From the NCBI RefSeq assembly GCF_000420305.1, contig NZ_ATUR01000003.1, positions 124,001-188,000 of the forward strand: a DNA stretch of 64,000 nt. Direction: 5' to 3'. Both the position numbers and the translations under genes were made by a program. The notes beneath the pieces were generated by a model that had not been told where the DNA came from, did no database searches, and saw nothing but the letters and a program-made list of their open reading frames with translations. This DNA is from Novosphingopyxis baekryungensis DSM 16222 (GTDB lineage Bacteria > Pseudomonadota > Alphaproteobacteria > Sphingomonadales > Sphingomonadaceae). Positions 55,169 through 64,000 of the stretch are shown here, one piece after another (the stretch's first letter is position 1; every line of letters begins with the position of its first letter).

Positions 55169-55373
55169 GGGCGTGAGATAAGATCGCAGCGCGCAGCGGT
55201 CAAGCAGGGGAGACGCGGGGCAAACTACGTTCTGTCCTACAAGGTGCGCCATCCGCTACACTCCGCTCATGCGCACCGCCCTAGCCCGTCCTGTCCACTG
55301 GCCGACGATGGCCCACGGCTCACCGGGTTTTCACCCGCGCGGCCTGTCGCTTCTGTCACCCTTCGCGCGTCGT

Positions 55374-55970
55374 TCAGCCGATCGGGCGACGCGCGCGCAG
55401 CGCCTGCGCCAAGGTGCCTTCATCCAGATAGTCCATCTCGCCGCCCACCGGCATGCCGTGGGCCAGCTGCGTCAGCCGCACCGGCTTGTCCTCCAGCCGC
55501 TCGGCAATGAAATGCGCGGTGGTCTGCCCTTCCAGGGTCGCGTTCATCGCCAGCACCACCTCGTCGATGCCGCCGGCGGTCACCCGCGCAATCAGCTGAT
55601 CGATCGACAGATCCTCGGGCCGCACGCCTTCCAGCGCGCTCAGCCGGCCACCGAGCACATGATAGCGGCCCGGAAACAGGCGCGATCGGTCGAGCGCCCA
55701 GAGATCGGCGACCTCTTCCACCACGCAAAGCGACTTTGCATCGCGCCGTGGATCGAGGCAGATCGCGCACGGATCGGTGGTGTCCACATTGCCGCAGGTG
55801 GAACAGGTGGTCAGCGTTTCGCTCACCGCCTTCAACGCGGAGAGGAGCGGCAGCAGCGAACCCTCACGCTTCTTCATCAGATGCAGAACCGCGCGCCGCG
55901 CCGATCGCGGGCCCAGACCGGGCAGCCGGGCCAGCGCCTGTGTCAACGCTTCGATTTCTTGAGATGCCAT
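55374..55970 (-). CDS. recR: Recombination protein RecR
   Basis: 198-aa protein acting with RecF and RecO to load RecA on gapped DNA. Helix-hairpin-helix [19 protein letters not shown]4 zinc finger [16 protein letters not shown] (~59-74), Toprim domain ([16 protein letters not shown] to [21 protein letters not shown]) and C-terminal Walker-like [19 protein letters not shown]. The ATG at 55970 is the family start; an in-frame extension to 56138 runs through the intergenic DNA toward fmt. Confidence 0.96.
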   Translation of the reverse strand: MASQEIEALTQALARLPGLGPRSARRAVLHLMKKREGSLLPLLSALKAVSETLTTCSTCGNVDTTDPCAICLDPRRDAKSLCVVEEVADLWALDRSRLFPGRYHVLGGRLSALEGVRPEDLSIDQLIARVTAGGIDEVVLAMNATLEGQTTAHFIAERLEDKPVRLTQLAHGMPVGGEMDYLDEGTLAQALRARRPIG

Positions 55971-56137
55971 GATCGAAAGGTAGGAAATGCGGAGGTTGAA
56001 TGAAAGCACCAACAACGCCACACCGTTCCTGCCAAGTACGGCCGTGACGGTTATCCATGCAGCGCGGTGCTTGGCGGATAGCCCTCCTGCCTGCGTATGA
56101 GGCCAAACGTTTTGCAACAGACGGGACCGAAGAACCA

Positions 56138-57043
56138 ATGCGCCTAGCCTTTATGGGAACGCCGGACTTTGCCGTGCCGACGCTCAACGCCCTGCAGCTG
56201 GCGGGGCACGACATCGCCATGGTCTATTCGCAGCCGCCGCGCCGCGCGGGCCGGGGCAAAAAGGTCACGCCCACGCCCGTCGATGCCCGTGCGCAGGAAC
56301 TGGGCCTGCCGGTGCGCACGCCCACCTCGCTGCGCAGCGCCGATGAACATGCCTATTTCGCCGGGCTGAAGCTGGATGTCGCCATCGTCGCCGCTTATGG
56401 CCTGATTTTGCCGCAGGCGATCCTCGATGCGCCGCGCCTCGGCTGTCTCAACGTCCATGGATCGCTGCTGCCGCGCTGGCGTGGCGCGGCCCCGGTGCAA
56501 CGCGCGATATTGGCTGGCGACGCGGAGACCGGTGTCACCATCATGCAGATGGAAGCCGGACTGGATACCGGCCCGATGCTCGCCATGGCGGCCACGCCGA
56601 TCGCGGACCGGACAGCGGGTGAGATCACCGACGAACTGGCCGTGCGCGGGGCCGCACTGATGGCCGAGGTGCTGGACAATATCGGCAGCTATCCCGCTGA
56701 AAAACAGCCGGAACATGGCGCGACCTATGCCGCGAAGATCGACAAGGCCGAGGCACGGATCGATTTTGCCGCATCGGGCGACGCGGTCCTTCGCCAGGTG
56801 CGCGCGTTCAATCCCGTGCCGGGCGCATTTTTCGAGCATGACGGCGAGCGCTACCGGGTGCATGCCGCCACGCTCCAGGGCAAGGATGGGGCGCCCGGCA
56901 CGGTGCTGGACGATCGGCTGACCATCGCCTGCGGCACAGGGGCCATCCGCCCCGCGCTCATCCAGCGCGCGGGCAAACCGGCGATGTCGCTGGACGATTT
57001 TCTGCGCGGCAATGCCCTGCCCGTCGGTACCATGCTCGCCTGA
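56138..57043 (+). CDS. fmt: Methionyl-tRNA formyltransferase
   Basis: 301-aa enzyme that formylates initiator Met-tRNA. N-terminal [19 protein letters not shown], catalytic [18 protein letters not shown] (Asn, His) with the downstream [16 protein letters not shown] (Asp), and a C-terminal OB-like domain ([20 protein letters not shown]). The ATG at 56138 is used; earlier in-frame ATG at 56057 has no family support. Three bases separate it from truA. Confidence 0.96.
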   Translation: MRLAFMGTPDFAVPTLNALQLAGHDIAMVYSQPPRRAGRGKKVTPTPVDARAQELGLPVRTPTSLRSADEHAYFAGLKLDVAIVAAYGLILPQAILDAPRLGCLNVHGSLLPRWRGAAPVQRAILAGDAETGVTIMQMEAGLDTGPMLAMAATPIADRTAGEITDELAVRGAALMAEVLDNIGSYPAEKQPEHGATYAAKIDKAEARIDFAASGDAVLRQVRAFNPVPGAFFEHDGERYRVHAATLQGKDGAPGTVLDDRLTIACGTGAIRPALIQRAGKPAMSLDDFLRGNALPVGTMLA

Positions 57044-57046
57044 CCC

Positions 57047-57808
57047 ATGCCCCGCTACGCCTTCACCATAGAGTTTGACGGCCGCCCCTATGTCGGCTGG
57101 CAGCGCCAGCATAGCGACCCGTCGGTGCAGGCCGCTCTGGAACGGGCGATCCGTACCATCACCGGCGAAGAGGTGACGGTGCATGCCGCCGGGCGCACCG
57201 ACGCCGGGGTCCACGCGCTGGCCATGCGCGCGCATGCGGACATCGCCATGGCGCTGCCCGCTTTTCGCATGATGGAAGCGCTCAACGCCAAATTACGGCC
57301 CGATCCGGTTGCCGTAATCGGCTGCGCGCTGGTGCCAGAGGATTGGCACGCCCGCTTCAGCTGCACCGAACGGCGGTATATCTATCGGATTATCAATCGC
57401 CGCGCGCCGCTGACCTTTGAACGCGGCCTGATCTGGCAGGTGAAGCCGCCGCTCGATGAAGATGCCATGCAGGCGGCGGCCGATATGCTGCTCGGCCGGC
57501 ATGACTTCACCACCTTTCGCTCCGCGCACTGCCAGTCCGCCAGCCCGGTCAAGACGCTCGACCGGCTGGATGTGGAGCGGAACGGCGATGCGATCAGCAT
57601 CCGCGCGCAGGCCCGTTCTTTCCTGCATCATCAGGTGCGATCAATGGTCGGATGCCTGAAGATGGTGGGGGAAGGCAAATGGCGGGTGGAGGATATGAAG
57701 GCCGCACTGGACGCGGCGGATCGCCATGCGCTGGGCTTCAACGCGCCGCCGGACGGCCTCTATTTCGTCGGCGCCAGCTATCCGGGCGAACAGACAATTG
57801 CACCATAA
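57047..57808 (+). CDS. truA: tRNA pseudouridine(38-40) synthase
   Basis: 253-aa enzyme modifying the anticodon arm. Start [20 protein letters not shown], catalytic Asp in [14 protein letters not shown] (~46-59), [13 protein letters not shown], and [21 protein letters not shown] near the C-terminus. It lies three bases after fmt and ends two bases before the stop of the convergent amidotransferase gene. Confidence 0.97.
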   Translation: MPRYAFTIEFDGRPYVGWQRQHSDPSVQAALERAIRTITGEEVTVHAAGRTDAGVHALAMRAHADIAMALPAFRMMEALNAKLRPDPVAVIGCALVPEDWHARFSCTERRYIYRIINRRAPLTFERGLIWQVKPPLDEDAMQAAADMLLGRHDFTTFRSAHCQSASPVKTLDRLDVERNGDAISIRAQARSFLHHQVRSMVGCLKMVGEGKWRVEDMKAALDAADRHALGFNAPPDGLYFVGASYPGEQTIAP

Positions 57809-57810
57809 AG

Positions 57811-59706
57811 CTACAGCCCGAACAGGCGCGTCATCGATTTTTCGAGCATCAGCATCTGCCAGATCAGCCGCCCATGATCCCGGCGGCCTGCGATATGGTC
57901 TTCCGCCATTCGGTCCAGCGCAACGCCATCGAACCAGCCCGTGCGGGCCAGCGCCGATCGGCTGCCCATGGCCCGCGCCTGCCCTGCCAGCGGCCCGCGA
58001 AACCAGGCGCTGATCGGGGTGACAAAGCCCATTTTCGGCCGATACAATATGTCTTCGGGCAGATAGCGCTCCATGGCGCTTTTCATCAGCCATTTGCCCT
58101 GCCCGCGCCGCACCCGGAACTTCTCCGGCAAGCGCGCGGCAAATTCGATCAGCCGATGGTCGAGCAACGGCTCGCGCGCTTCCAGGCCCATCGCCATGCT
58201 CGCCCGGTCGGTCTTGGTCAGAACGTCTCCGGGCAGCCAGAAGGTGAGATCGGCATATTGCGCCCGGTCCAGCCCAGACCGCGCCGGGGCGTTCTCCATA
58301 AGCCGGATCAGCCGGTCTTCTGCGCGGTACTCGCCCAGCGCCCCGCGCATATGGCTGGCATAAAGCGACTGCCGCGCATCCGGGCCGGTCACGCTGAGCG
58401 CATCGGCATAGCCCTCCGCCCCGCTGCGGGCGAGCGAGAGCAGCGTCGTCTTGGCGCGCAAGGGCCGCGGTGCCCAATCCGCCTTGGGGTAGATCGCCCC
58501 GAGCCCGCCCAGCAGGGAGGATCGCAATCCCGCCGGCAACAGGCCCCGCACGCGCTCTTCCGCGGCATGAAACACCTGGCGGCGATAGCCTGCCAGCGCC
58601 TCGTCCGCGCCATCGCCGGACAGCGCCACGGTGACATGCTCGCGCGCCAGCTCGCACACGCTCAGCGTCGGCAGCGCGGAAGCATCGGCAAAGGGCTCGT
58701 CATAGATGTCTGCCAGCCGGTCGATCCGCTCGAACTGGTCCGCGCCCACGGTGCGCGCGTGATGGTCGGTCGCGAACCGCTGTGCGATGGTGCGCGCATA
58801 ATCGCTTTCGTCGAGGCCCTTTTCATCGAACCCGATGGAACAGGTGGTCACCGCCCGGCGCGAGGACTCGGCCATGAGCGCGACCACGCTGCTGCTGTCG
58901 ACTCCTCCGCTCAGGAAGGCGCCCAAGGGTACATCGGCGACCATGCGGCTCGTGACCGCAGCGCGCATCAGCGCAACCAGCTCTTCCTCCAGCTCACCCA
59001 CTTTGGCCCTGGAGCGCTGTGTGAAATCGACGTCCCACCAGCGCTGCGGTTCGGCCAGGCCGCCGCCACTGCGAAGCGTGAGACAATGCGCGGCCGGCAG
59101 TTTCATCACGCCTTTCACGATCGATCGATCGTCTGGCACATAGCCGAACGCCAGATAATCCTCGACCGCCCGCTCATCCGGCACGCGCCGCAGCAGCGGA
59201 TGCACCAGCAACGCCTTGAGCTCGGATGCAAACGCAACCGATCCGTCGGACAAGGCGGTGTAAAAAAGCGGTTTTACGCCAAGCCGATCACGCGCCAGAA
59301 ACAGCGATCTGGTCCGCTGATCGTACAATGCGAACGCGAACATGCCGTCGAGCCGCGAAAGGCAGGCCTCACCCCATTGCGCAAAAGCGGCCAGAATGAC
59401 TTCCGTATCTCCGTGGGTGGCGAAGACATGGCCCTTGGCTTCCAGCTCGCAGCGCAGGGCGGCGAAGTTGTAAATCTCGCCATTGAAGATGATCTGAAAG
59501 CGACCGTCGGCATAGCCCATCGGCTGCGGGCTGCCCTCCAGATCGATGATCGACAGACGGCGATGGCCCAGCCCGATGCCGGGTGCGGTCCACACCCCTT
59601 CGCCGTCCGGACCGCGATGCGCGATGGCATCGGTCATGGCACCGATGCGCGCCGGATCGACCGGCTTGGCCGTGCCGATGTGAAATATACCTGCGATGCC
59701 ACACAT
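57811..59706 (-). CDS. XrtA/PEP-CTERM system amidotransferase (asparagine synthetase-like)
   Basis: 631-aa class II glutamine amidotransferase of the exosortase A type. Catalytic Cys2 (MCGIAGIF), glutaminase motifs AHRGPDGEG, FNGEIYNF and HGDTEVIL, then the synthetase half with the ATP-pyrophosphatase loop FLSGGVDSSSVVAL, ALSGDGADEALAGYRR and DVLTKTDRASMAMGLEAREP. In XrtA loci this protein is thought to modify a surface polymer or its precursor. It is 9 bases downstream of the exosortase gene and is last in the operon. Confidence 0.93.
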   Translation of the reverse strand: MCGIAGIFHIGTAKPVDPARIGAMTDAIAHRGPDGEGVWTAPGIGLGHRRLSIIDLEGSPQPMGYADGRFQIIFNGEIYNFAALRCELEAKGHVFATHGDTEVILAAFAQWGEACLSRLDGMFAFALYDQRTRSLFLARDRLGVKPLFYTALSDGSVAFASELKALLVHPLLRRVPDERAVEDYLAFGYVPDDRSIVKGVMKLPAAHCLTLRSGGGLAEPQRWWDVDFTQRSRAKVGELEEELVALMRAAVTSRMVADVPLGAFLSGGVDSSSVVALMAESSRRAVTTCSIGFDEKGLDESDYARTIAQRFATDHHARTVGADQFERIDRLADIYDEPFADASALPTLSVCELAREHVTVALSGDGADEALAGYRRQVFHAAEERVRGLLPAGLRSSLLGGLGAIYPKADWAPRPLRAKTTLLSLARSGAEGYADALSVTGPDARQSLYASHMRGALGEYRAEDRLIRLMENAPARSGLDRAQYADLTFWLPGDVLTKTDRASMAMGLEAREPLLDHRLIEFAARLPEKFRVRRGQGKWLMKSAMERYLPEDILYRPKMGFVTPISAWFRGPLAGQARAMGSRSALARTGWFDGVALDRMAEDHIAGRRDHGRLIWQMLMLEKSMTRLFGL

Positions 59707-59715
59707 GAAGCGGCC

Positions 59716-60690
59716 CTAGAACAGCATAGCGGCGATGGCGAGCGGCAGCGCGGCAATGCCGACCAGCGCTGCCGCCGCCGGCCGCTCTTCGATCTTTCCG
59801 GCAAACGCGCCCTGCAACCGTGCCGGATCGAATGCGGCCGCGTCCGCGCTCTTGTCGAAAAACGGCCAGGCGGCGGCCAGAACGAGTCCGATCACCACGC
59901 CGAAAAATATCCAGCCGTAAAAGATATGATCGAACCCCGCCGCAAAATCGAGCCCGTGATAATGCGCGATGATGATGGTGCCCCAGGCGCGGATGCCATT
60001 GGCGACAATCGGCACAATCACGCATGCCGCGAGAAACGCGATACGGCGGCGCGCACTGTTAAAACACAGATTGGCAACCAGAGCACCGAGCGCGACCATC
60101 GCGATCAGGAATTTCACGCCCGAACAGGCTTCCGCCACATGGAACAGGCCCGCCGGCGTGGCGATATACAGGCCTGAAAGATGCGCGGGAATACCACTCC
60201 AGCCGAGCAGAACCATGCTCATCTCGGCCGTCACAATCTGAAGGGGATAAATCAGTTCATCGCCAAACGGCACCAGAAAGAAGGAGAAAAGAAACGGAAA
60301 GGCCAGCCCGCGCCCCACCATAGGGCCGGTCAGCGTCAGCACGGCGCTCTGCAGCAAGATCAGCAGGGCCAGATGGCGCGCAAAATTGATATCGAGCATC
60401 GCGCCGCCAAGCCAGATCGCCGCCCCCGCCGCGCCCCAGAGTAGGCCCGGCCACCATGCAGCGGGCGTCAGCGCGGCCAGCTCGGCCTTGCGCTGCCAGA
60501 CCAGCCAGACGATGATCGGCGGCAACAGCAGGCAATGGCTGTAGGTGGAGATGTTCCACCAAATATCGAAAATCTGTGCGCTATCCCGCCAGAACAGCGC
60601 GAGGATGACCAGCATGGTGCCGCCGAGCAGTGGCAGCGTGGCGTTCCACAGGGAAGCGTTGCTATCAACGCGGGCGGCCAGAGCGGTCAC
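59716..60690 (-). CDS. xrtA: Exosortase A, without EpsI domain
   Basis: 324-aa polytopic membrane transpeptidase-like protein that processes C-terminal PEP-CTERM sorting signals. About eight TM segments and the catalytic triad Cys189 (EACSGVKFL), Arg234 (NGIRAWGTI) and His255 (GFDHIFYGW) are intact. It starts at the GTG overlapping the glycosyltransferase stop (GTGA). Sphingomonad XrtA proteins, as I know them, usually continue into a fused EpsI (DUF3485) domain of ~200 residues. Here the chain stops at LPLAIAAMLF, at the first hydrophobic segment of that region, and the amidotransferase begins 9 bases later. No PEP-CTERM substrate gene is present in the window. Confidence 0.9.
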   Translation of the reverse strand: MTALAARVDSNASLWNATLPLLGGTMLVILALFWRDSAQIFDIWWNISTYSHCLLLPPIIVWLVWQRKAELAALTPAAWWPGLLWGAAGAAIWLGGAMLDINFARHLALLILLQSAVLTLTGPMVGRGLAFPFLFSFFLVPFGDELIYPLQIVTAEMSMVLLGWSGIPAHLSGLYIATPAGLFHVAEACSGVKFLIAMVALGALVANLCFNSARRRIAFLAACVIVPIVANGIRAWGTIIIAHYHGLDFAAGFDHIFYGWIFFGVVIGLVLAAAWPFFDKSADAAAFDPARLQGAFAGKIEERPAAAALVGIAALPLAIAAMLF

Positions 60691-61907
60691 AGCGAAGCAC
60701 CATTGGCTGCCGGATCGGATATGCCGAGGATTGGTCCCAACGGCGCCAGCTGGCTGCCCCAGTCATAATGCGTCATGACATGGTGGCGCGCGGCCTGTCC
60801 CATGCGGGTGGCGCGGGCAGGATCGGACAATAGCGCGCTGGCCATCTCGGCTTCCTGAGCAGCGCCGTCGGCCACCATCAGATGCTCGCCGGAAACCGCA
60901 TCGATGCCTTCGAACGCAGCGCCGCTCGCCAACACGGGACGCGCCATGGCCATCGCCTCCAGCACCTTGTTCTGCACGCCGCGCGCGATACGCAGCGGTG
61001 CCACGACCAGATCGGCAGCGGCCAGCCAGCTGCGCGTATCGGGCACTTCTCCGGTCACGAAACTACCGTGACATCCGTCCAGTGCGCGAACCTCCGCGCT
61101 CGGCGCACGCCCCACGATCGCGAAGCGGGCGGCTGGATGCGCCGTGCGAATCGCGGGCATCGCGTTGCGGGCAAAATCCGCCACCGCCTCGATATTCGGG
61201 CGATAATCCATCTGGCCGGTGAACAGGATCAGTGGTCCCTCCGGACGATCCACCAGCGGCACGATGTCCGGATTGGCCGGATCGAAGGTGGAAAAGTCGA
61301 TCCCGTTGCCGATGGCATGTACCCGCCCGGCCCCGCTGCGCTCCCGGAACAACGCCGCCTCGGCTTCGCTCACGAACAGACTGGCATCGGCGCGGCGGGC
61401 GATCCGTTTTTCGACGTCGGCCAGCAATTTGCCCTCGCGCCGGTTGATCCAGCCCATCGGGCCGCCGCCTTCATGGCCATAGCGTTCGAACTTGGCGCTA
61501 TCGACATCGCCGAAATCCATGACCACCCGGCCCTGAAAGCTTTTGGGAACATATTGCGCCATCTGGCTGGAAAAAATGTGGATCGTCTGGATCCGTGCGC
61601 GCTTCACCAGCAAATTGATCTTGCGGCGCATCGTGGGCGAATCGAATGCGACCAGCGAGACTGGCCGCCGCATGGCCAGCGCGCGCAGACCCGCTTTCCA
61701 CATTGGCCGCAGGCGCGGCTCCAGCACCGTGGATTGCGCAACCGCCTTGAGCGACTCCTCATGCTGCCAGTCGTCGAGCTGATCGACGAAGGCGGCCACA
61801 TGAACCGGTGCGCGCTCGGTCATCCAGCGCAGCATATGATAGGACCGTATCTTGTCGCCGCGATCCGGTGGCCACGGCATCCGGTGGGCGAGGAAAAGGA
61901 TACTCAT
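60687..61907 (-). CDS. TIGR03087-type XrtA-associated glycosyltransferase
   Basis: 406-aa GT4-type glycosyltransferase of the PEP-CTERM/XrtA-linked family. N-terminal FLAHRMPWPPDRGDKIRSYH, acceptor-domain features FGDVDSAKFERYG and HAIGNGIDFSTFDP, and the donor half with ILFTGQMDYRPN and PLRIARGVQNKVLEAMAMARPV. The ATG at 61907 overlaps the FemAB stop (ATGA), preferred over 61928. It probably adds a sugar during synthesis of the polymer tied to exosortase processing. Confidence 0.92.
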   Translation of the reverse strand: MSILFLAHRMPWPPDRGDKIRSYHMLRWMTERAPVHVAAFVDQLDDWQHEESLKAVAQSTVLEPRLRPMWKAGLRALAMRRPVSLVAFDSPTMRRKINLLVKRARIQTIHIFSSQMAQYVPKSFQGRVVMDFGDVDSAKFERYGHEGGGPMGWINRREGKLLADVEKRIARRADASLFVSEAEAALFRERSGAGRVHAIGNGIDFSTFDPANPDIVPLVDRPEGPLILFTGQMDYRPNIEAVADFARNAMPAIRTAHPAARFAIVGRAPSAEVRALDGCHGSFVTGEVPDTRSWLAAADLVVAPLRIARGVQNKVLEAMAMARPVLASGAAFEGIDAVSGEHLMVADGAAQEAEMASALLSDPARATRMGQAARHHVMTHYDWGSQLAPLGPILGISDPAANGASL

Positions 61908-62974
61908 CCCAAACCCTTGGAAAGCCATGGGCCGATCATGTTTGCCACGGGCAGCGGCAGTTTCTGCCAGGCCGACACCATGGCGCGATATTTCGGGCTA
62001 TTGGGGTTCACGTCCCGCTTCTGCCCGTCCCTGCTCCAGCTGGCATAGCGCAGCGGCTGCGGATCGAACCCCCAGTTTTTCTTGTAACTCCACGGACCGG
62101 TGCCGGTCTTGGATCGGCCAAAATCGAAGCGGGTGCAGCCGCGCCCTGCGGCGTGGCGCATCAGGGTAAAATACATGATCTCACTGGCCCGGAGCATGCG
62201 CGCCGCATGCACCCCGCCGCCCCAATAGGGCATCACCACGCCGTCATGATAAAGGCTGAGGACGCTGGCCACCGGCGCGCCGTCGTGCAGGACGGTCAGG
62301 ATATCGGCATGCTCACCGAAGCGGTCCAGAACCTCCGCAAACAAGCGCTTCGGAAAGACCGGCGTGCCTAGATTGCGAACGCTGGTGGCATAGACCTGAT
62401 AATGCCAATCCCGATCGCGCCGGGCACGGCCAGTTTCCACTTGCAGTCCTGCTTTCAGGCCTTTGCGTATCTCCGCCCGTTGCTTGCGCGGCACGGCCTT
62501 CAGCTGCGCTTCCTCGCTGTCGGCCAAATCCCAGGAAAATCCGCAATAGGTCGTCTCGTCGATCTGCCATTCCGGGCCGCCCGGCAATGCCCCGCCGCGC
62601 AGCTCCACGGAGGGAAAATCATGGGCACCGGCATGAGCGAGCACGGCTTCGGTCAAGGCTTTGCGCGTGGCATGATCGTCTGTCAGAATGCCGCCGTCGA
62701 CCGCAAAGCCAGACGATGCCAGCGCCTTGCCGAACAGCGCCGAACGCATCTCGGTGATCGGCACGACGCCGCAAACGCGGCCTGCACGCTCAGCGATCAG
62801 ATAGAGGCCCTGTTGACCGCAAGCCGCCGCCACGGCAGCCAGCCATTCCGGCCGGTGGAACGGCGTCGTATCGCCGCGTCCTGCGAGAAATTGCGCCGCC
62901 TTCTCCATGGCTGCATGGTCATCGAGCCGCGCGGCGGTTATGCTCGGCGTTTCCGGAACAAACGGCATGCTCAT
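61904..62974 (-). CDS. FemAB family XrtA/PEP-CTERM-associated protein
   Basis: 356-aa protein with tandem GNAT-like folds of the FemAB type. Features: TPFHRPEWLAAVAAACGQ (~36-53), VPRKQRAEIRKGLKAGL, SVLSLYHDGVVMPYWGGG and FDFGRSKTGTGPWSYKKNWG (~297-316). Homologues in XrtA loci are predicted aminoacyl- or acyltransferases for cell-surface polymer modification; no substrate is known. ATGA overlaps link it to both the deacetylase and the glycosyltransferase genes. Confidence 0.9.
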   Translation of the reverse strand: MSMPFVPETPSITAARLDDHAAMEKAAQFLAGRGDTTPFHRPEWLAAVAAACGQQGLYLIAERAGRVCGVVPITEMRSALFGKALASSGFAVDGGILTDDHATRKALTEAVLAHAGAHDFPSVELRGGALPGGPEWQIDETTYCGFSWDLADSEEAQLKAVPRKQRAEIRKGLKAGLQVETGRARRDRDWHYQVYATSVRNLGTPVFPKRLFAEVLDRFGEHADILTVLHDGAPVASVLSLYHDGVVMPYWGGGVHAARMLRASEIMYFTLMRHAAGRGCTRFDFGRSKTGTGPWSYKKNWGFDPQPLRYASWSRDGQKRDVNPNSPKYRAMVSAWQKLPLPVANMIGPWLSKGLG

Positions 62975-63846
62975 GCCAGCCGCAGCTTTTCCAGCTCGGC
63001 AACGCTATCCACGCGGCCCCACTCGAAGGCCGCAAGCATCCGGTCCATCTTGGCTTCCATGGCCGACAGATTGGTATAGTGGCGCAGGCGCGATTTCAGC
63101 GGCGCATGCGAAACGCGCGGCTGATCGGGGTCGATTTCCCAAGGGTGGAAGTAGAAGATACCGGGCCGGGCATCGCGCTGGTTTACCTGGTTGAACGCCC
63201 AGCGGCTGAAGGCATAGGGCAGCATGCGGAACCAGCCGCCGCCACCCGCCGCCAGTCGTTTGCCGGCAAACTCGGCGGTGGTCACCGGCAGTTCGATCAG
63301 ATCCGATCCGTCGACCGGACGAAAGGCGAAGCGGCCAGCTTCCGGCCAGCCATAATGGTCGCTCTGCACCGGGGCCACGCTCGAGGAATAACCATAGCCG
63401 CGCTCGGCCAAAATCTCATGGGCCCAGGGCGTGCGCTTATCGATGGAAAAACTCGGCGCGCGATAGCCTGTCACCATGGCGCCGCTGCTATCTTCCAGCA
63501 GTTTCTTCGTGCGGTCGATATTCCGGGAGAAAACCTCCGGGCTCAGTGTAAAAACCCGCTCATGGCCATAGCCGTGACTGGCCAGCTCATGCCCGGCATC
63601 GACGATCGCCCGCATCAGCGCCGGGTGCCGCTCGGCCACCCAGCCCAGCGTGAAAAAGGTCGCCTTCACCCCCGCGCGGTCGAACATCTCGATCACCGCA
63701 TGCGTGTTGCGCTCCACCCGCCGGGTAAGGCTGTCCCAATCGGTCCGGTCGATTGTATGTTCGAACGCACCGACCTGGAACCAGTCCTCGATATCGACGG
63801 ACATGGCATTCAGGATCGGTCCGTTCTTGATCGGGCCTTGCAACAT
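62971..63846 (-). CDS. XrtA system polysaccharide deacetylase
   Basis: 291-aa NodB-fold deacetylase with the C-terminal DUF3473 region of XrtA loci. Metal and catalytic motifs: SVDIEDWFQ (Asp pair), GHELASHGYGHE (His pair, ~86-97), TGYRAPSFSI, and FHPWEIDPDQPRV near the C-terminus. No signal peptide is seen. It probably removes acetyl groups from the polysaccharide made by the locus. GAGGAG lies before the ATG. Confidence 0.92.
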   Translation of the reverse strand: MLQGPIKNGPILNAMSVDIEDWFQVGAFEHTIDRTDWDSLTRRVERNTHAVIEMFDRAGVKATFFTLGWVAERHPALMRAIVDAGHELASHGYGHERVFTLSPEVFSRNIDRTKKLLEDSSGAMVTGYRAPSFSIDKRTPWAHEILAERGYGYSSSVAPVQSDHYGWPEAGRFAFRPVDGSDLIELPVTTAEFAGKRLAAGGGGWFRMLPYAFSRWAFNQVNQRDARPGIFYFHPWEIDPDQPRVSHAPLKSRLRHYTNLSAMEAKMDRMLAAFEWGRVDSVAELEKLRLA

Positions 63847-63873
63847 GGTGCGTGGGGCTCCTCGCCAAATGGA

Positions 63874-64000
63874 TCAGGCGGCGCGAAGATGCGCCGGTTT
63901 TTCGTCGCGCTCAACATATTCCAGCAGAATGGTCACGAGCCGCCGGATGGTTTCCTCCTGATCGGCCACGCGGCCAGACAATAGATCGATCCGTTCCGCC
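63874..64000 (-). CDS. C-terminus of probable XrtA-associated ATPase (partial)
   Basis: The minus strand reads an open frame to TGA at 63874-63876; the last 41 residues are a charged helix ending VTILLEYVERDEKPAHLRAA. XrtA-locus ATPases (ExeA-like) that precede the deacetylase gene end with a similar coiled segment, so I assign it on position and that resemblance. The rest is outside the window. Confidence 0.5.
   Translation of the reverse strand, partial: AERIDLLSGRVADQEETIRRLVTILLEYVERDEKPAHLRAA

Noticed and set aside
57652-60177. Very long plus-strand frame opposite the amidotransferase and exosortase genes
   Set aside because: Arg/Gln/His-rich antisense translation without domain signatures; the minus-strand genes are certain.

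Overview
The window comes from a GC-rich alphaproteobacterium, most likely a member of the Sphingomonadales. The evidence is the abundance of TonB-dependent receptors, a glyoxylate-shunt isocitrate lyase divergent from an ScfR-type regulator, an XrtA (exosortase A) surface-polysaccharide locus, an alphaproteobacterial Fur/Mur-type box, EcfG-like promoter candidates, and protein family variants typical of sphingomonads. No rRNA, tRNA, CRISPR array, insertion sequence or prophage was recognised. The DNA looks like chromosomal backbone carrying several self-contained functional modules.

Layout. 1-1867: C-terminal part of a CHASE2/EAL cyclic-di-GMP protein. 2068-5548 (minus): iron-uptake operon (PepSY membrane reductase, 71-aa membrane protein, TonB siderophore receptor) behind a Fur/Mur-type box. 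5813-9017: isocitrate lyase and its divergent ScfR-like regulator. 9148-16211: metabolic and housekeeping genes (phosphatidylserine decarboxylase, ferritin-like protein, prolyl oligopeptidase, MDR oxidoreductase, CitE-like lyase, prolyl iminopeptidase). 16242-21052: two divergent gene pairs, cupredoxin-like protein plus GGDEF/EAL sensor, and DUF3034 outer-membrane protein plus exported truncated haemoglobin. 21063-22352: CPA1 antiporter. 22479-28060: a DSF quorum-sensing locus consisting of an RpfF-like synthase convergent with an RpfC-like hybrid kinase, whose partner response regulator is REC-PAS-GGDEF-EAL rather than the HD-GYP protein RpfG. 28426-32852: beta-helix lipoprotein plus TonB receptor. 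33071-45145: type II secretion operon gspCDEFGHIJKLMN plus prepilin peptidase. 45203-47466: small regulators and membrane proteins, and radC. 47569-57808: hydrolase, thiolase-like protein, DedA, gshB, yraN, rsmI, LpoA-like lipoprotein, copper-storage protein, def, recR, fmt, truA. 57811-64000 (minus): XrtA locus (ATPase C-terminus, polysaccharide deacetylase, FemAB, glycosyltransferase, exosortase, amidotransferase).

How the parts connect. Cyclic-di-GMP turnover recurs: three GGDEF/EAL-type proteins lie within the first 25 kb. One is tied to a periplasmic copper/haem protein module and one to DSF signalling. The window also encodes an export machine (T2SS) and a surface-polymer locus (XrtA), both plausible c-di-GMP or quorum outputs, although the sequence does not prove such a link.

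The strongest candidates for under-described biology are (i) the sphingomonad rpf locus with a c-di-GMP response regulator in place of RpfG, and (ii) the cupredoxin, GGDEF/EAL, DUF3034 and exported globin module. Secondary points of interest are an exosortase without its usual EpsI partner domain, a perfect 15-bp hairpin across a start codon, and a hairpin between the beta-helix lipoprotein and its receptor gene.
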